Positions 5,850 to 6,517 of a stretch of DNA of 6,517 bases are shown here, piece after piece. A program made the position numbers and the translations under genes. The number at the start of each line of letters is the position of its first letter. The first letter of the stretch is position 1. The DNA comes from Cyanobacteriota bacterium (GTDB lineage: Bacteria > Cyanobacteriota > Cyanobacteriia > Phormidesmidales > Phormidesmidaceae): the NCBI GenBank assembly GCA_027483425.1, contig JAIXUR010000581.1, positions 1 through 6,517 of the forward strand, read 5' to 3'. The notes under the pieces were generated by a model, which had not been told where the DNA came from, did not search any database, and worked only from the letters and a program-made list of their open reading frames with translations.

Positions 5850-5877
5850 GCGTGAACTCGAGTCCCGCTACTTTTTT
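5850..5877 (-). other. Candidate programmed -1 ribosomal frameshift signal (A_AAA_AAG plus hairpin)
   Basis: In the upstream frame the codons GAA AAA AAG TAG place the canonical heptamer A_AAA_AAG at 5877-5871. After a -1 slip the next codon is GTA, entering the open transposase frame. Two bases past the heptamer, the minus strand can fold as GCG-GGAC-TCGA-GTTC-(A)-CGC (5868-5850): a 7-bp stem with one bulge and a TCGA loop. The heptamer and frames are read directly. Its function is inferred from dnaX and other insertion sequences that use the same heptamer. Confidence 0.65.
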
Positions 5878-6176
5878 TCGAGGGGTTTGCGCCCACCGCC
5901 GACTACTCTAATGCGTTCAGCGGGGCAGTCGACTAGGTTGTCGGCCAGTTCCCGACGGCCCCGGCGAATCGTATTGATATCTAATCCCGTCACCTCGTGC
6001 ATCCGCTGAGTCCCACCATGACCCAATCGGTTGGCTTCTAGGGCGGCTAACCAGCGCCGTTGCCGTTCGTCCAACTGGCTCATCAAGACGTTGAGTTGAT
6101 GATGGTAGCGGCTAGCATTCCCATCTTCAACTTGGCAAGCCTTGCACTCACACTGATGAATGGAACGGATAGACAT
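5868..6176 (-). CDS. ISAzo13-like transposase, N-terminal DNA-binding part (upstream frame)
   Basis: This 102-residue frame encodes the N-terminal region of the transposase. A Cys/His-containing start (SIHQCECKACQ) is followed by helices with RQRRWLAALEANRLGHGGTQ and a helix-turn-helix-like stretch, VTGLDINTIRRGRRELA, expected to bind the element ends. It ends GGGRKPLEKK-stop. The Lys-Lys codons are AAA AAG, immediately followed by TAG, within a seven-A run, so a -1 slip continues as VAGLEFTLTR into the catalytic frame. Initiation at ATG 6174-6176 is well supported by AGGAGG nine bases upstream. If no slip occurs, the product is a free DNA-binding fragment that could act as a regulator of transposition, by analogy with other IS families. 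Confidence 0.85.
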   Translation of the reverse strand: MSIRSIHQCECKACQVEDGNASRYHHQLNVLMSQLDERQRRWLAALEANRLGHGGTQRMHEVTGLDINTIRRGRRELADNLVDCPAERIRVVGGGRKPLEKK

Positions 6177-6185
6177 GGATGCTCT

Positions 6186-6191
6186 CCTCCT
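6186..6191 (-). promoter_or_regulatory. Strong ribosome binding site of the ISAzo13-like transposase
   Basis: AGGAGG on the minus strand lies nine bases before the ATG at 6176 and fixes the start of the upstream frame. The rest of 6177-6247 is leader and terminal repeat. Confidence 0.75.
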
Positions 6192-6221
6192 GGAATATGC
6201 ACCTCTTTATCTATCCTAAAA

Positions 6222-6247
6222 CCATGAATTTATTTCTTTACAGCTCC
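6222..6247 (-). repeat. Right terminal inverted repeat of the ISAzo13-like element
   Basis: On the minus strand this begins GGAGCTGTAAAG and ends TTCATGG. It pairs with the left end and is followed outward by TTA. Confidence 0.75.
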
Positions 6248-6250
6248 TTA
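6248..6250. repeat. Right copy of TTA target-site duplication
   Basis: Matches 4886-4888 on the other side of the element. It lies inside the interrupted minus-strand gene. Confidence 0.8.
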
Positions 6251-6517
6251 GCTTCATTGGCCCATAGCTCAGCCCACCCCAGCTTCCACCGGCTCAGCAA
6301 CCGTTGCAGATCAACTAAGTCACTGGCAAAGGCGATATCTGTTTCTAGGTTAATGCCGAGCACAGCCCACTCAATGAAAAACTGACTCTCCCTGACCAGG
6401 TGCTGGGCCACCGACTCATCGGTGCCACTGCGAGCTAGCACCTGAATGCGCGTCAGGTTCAGCGCCAGACTATCAAGCTGTGTCGCCTGGTTAGCCTGAA
6501 GGTACTGCGCCTTGAGA

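Larger units (their letters stand above)
4889..6247 (-). mobile_element. Complete ISAzo13-like insertion sequence (two-frame transposase)
   Basis: This element is 1359 bp long. The left end reads GAGGCTGTAAAAGAATAAGG and the right end, on the minus strand, GGAGCTGTAAAGAAATAAAT. The similarity continues through TCATGG, giving an imperfect inverted repeat of about 26 bp. It is flanked by TTA on both sides, and its removal restores the target gene, so the boundaries are well supported. It carries a transposase split between an upstream frame (5868-6176) and a downstream frame (4909-5867) that meet at an A7 run. The family call rests on the transposase core (VDTKKKELIGNFKNAG, LCDAGGANGYR, WNPIEHRLFS). 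Confidence 0.9.
4810..6517 (-). pseudogene. Unknown conserved-looking gene interrupted by the ISAzo13-like element (5' end beyond window)
   Basis: The gene is in two pieces. The upstream part (6517 down to 6248) reads LKAQYLQANQATQLDSLALN... to ...KLGWAELWANEA. The downstream part (4888 down to 4810) reads KRQEMAALAQQWCDRIQGQG and then KLLAS-stop. Removing the element (4889-6247) and one TTA copy joins them in frame as WANEAKRQEMAALAQQ, which shows they are one gene and that the insertion is precise. The reconstructed C-terminal 115 or so residues are helical and soluble-looking, with many Leu, Gln and Trp. I do not recognise the family. The interrupted product now ends KEL-stop at the IS junction and lacks the last 26 or so residues, so partial function is possible. 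The gene converges on the helical-repeat gene. Confidence 0.8.

Noticed and set aside
5422..5850. 142-codon open frame on the plus strand
   Set aside because: It is antisense to the ISAzo13-like transposase, whose minus frame has the DDE contexts.
6238..6441. 67-codon minus-strand frame as a complete small gene
   Set aside because: Its frame is open upstream to the window edge and its last residues (KEL-stop) come from the IS end. It is the middle of the interrupted gene.

Overview
The window looks like chromosomal DNA from a GC-rich cyanobacterium. The main clue is the palindrome GCGATCGC (HIP1), seen five times: at 140-147, 455-462, 1296-1303 and 1817-1824 in recJ, and at 4800-4807. The RecJ form, with a C-terminal extension after the OB-like domain, and the two transposase types also fit cyanobacteria. 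A filamentous Leptolyngbya/Nodosilinea-like genome is plausible, but the genus is inference.

Layout. (1) 1-2109, minus strand: most of recJ (single-strand-specific 5'-3' exonuclease). Its 3' end lies off the left edge, and a G-rich 8-bp tandem repeat sits inside a proline-rich linker. (2) 2110-2327: intergenic region between divergent genes, with a candidate promoter and palindromes ahead of mazE. (3) 2328-2570, plus: an intact MazE-type antitoxin, followed by an overlapping mazF toxin that keeps only its first 18 codons. (4) 2618-4357: a complete IS5-superfamily element with its transposase on the minus strand, inserted in mazF. The rest of mazF is not on the far side. (5) 4363-4792, plus: a short 3' remnant of a gene, joined to a complete small helical-repeat gene that is its paralog. 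(6) 4810-6517, minus: an unknown conserved-looking gene split by a complete ISAzo13-like element (4889-6247) flanked by a 3-bp TTA duplication. Removing the element and one TTA restores the reading frame exactly. Its transposase is in two frames joined at a canonical A_AAA_AAG slippery heptamer.

How it fits together. The left third is ordinary housekeeping DNA. The right two thirds is an accessory stretch shaped by two insertion sequences. One disarmed a toxin-antitoxin operon and left the antitoxin orphaned; the other interrupted a gene that converges on the small repeat-protein gene. I see no new multi-gene defence or metabolic system. The most interesting signals are the candidate programmed frameshift in the ISAzo13-like transposase, the clean in-frame reconstruction of its target gene, the decapitated mazF with non-matching flanks (a sign of rearrangement), and the out-of-frame repeat in recJ that could act as a length switch.
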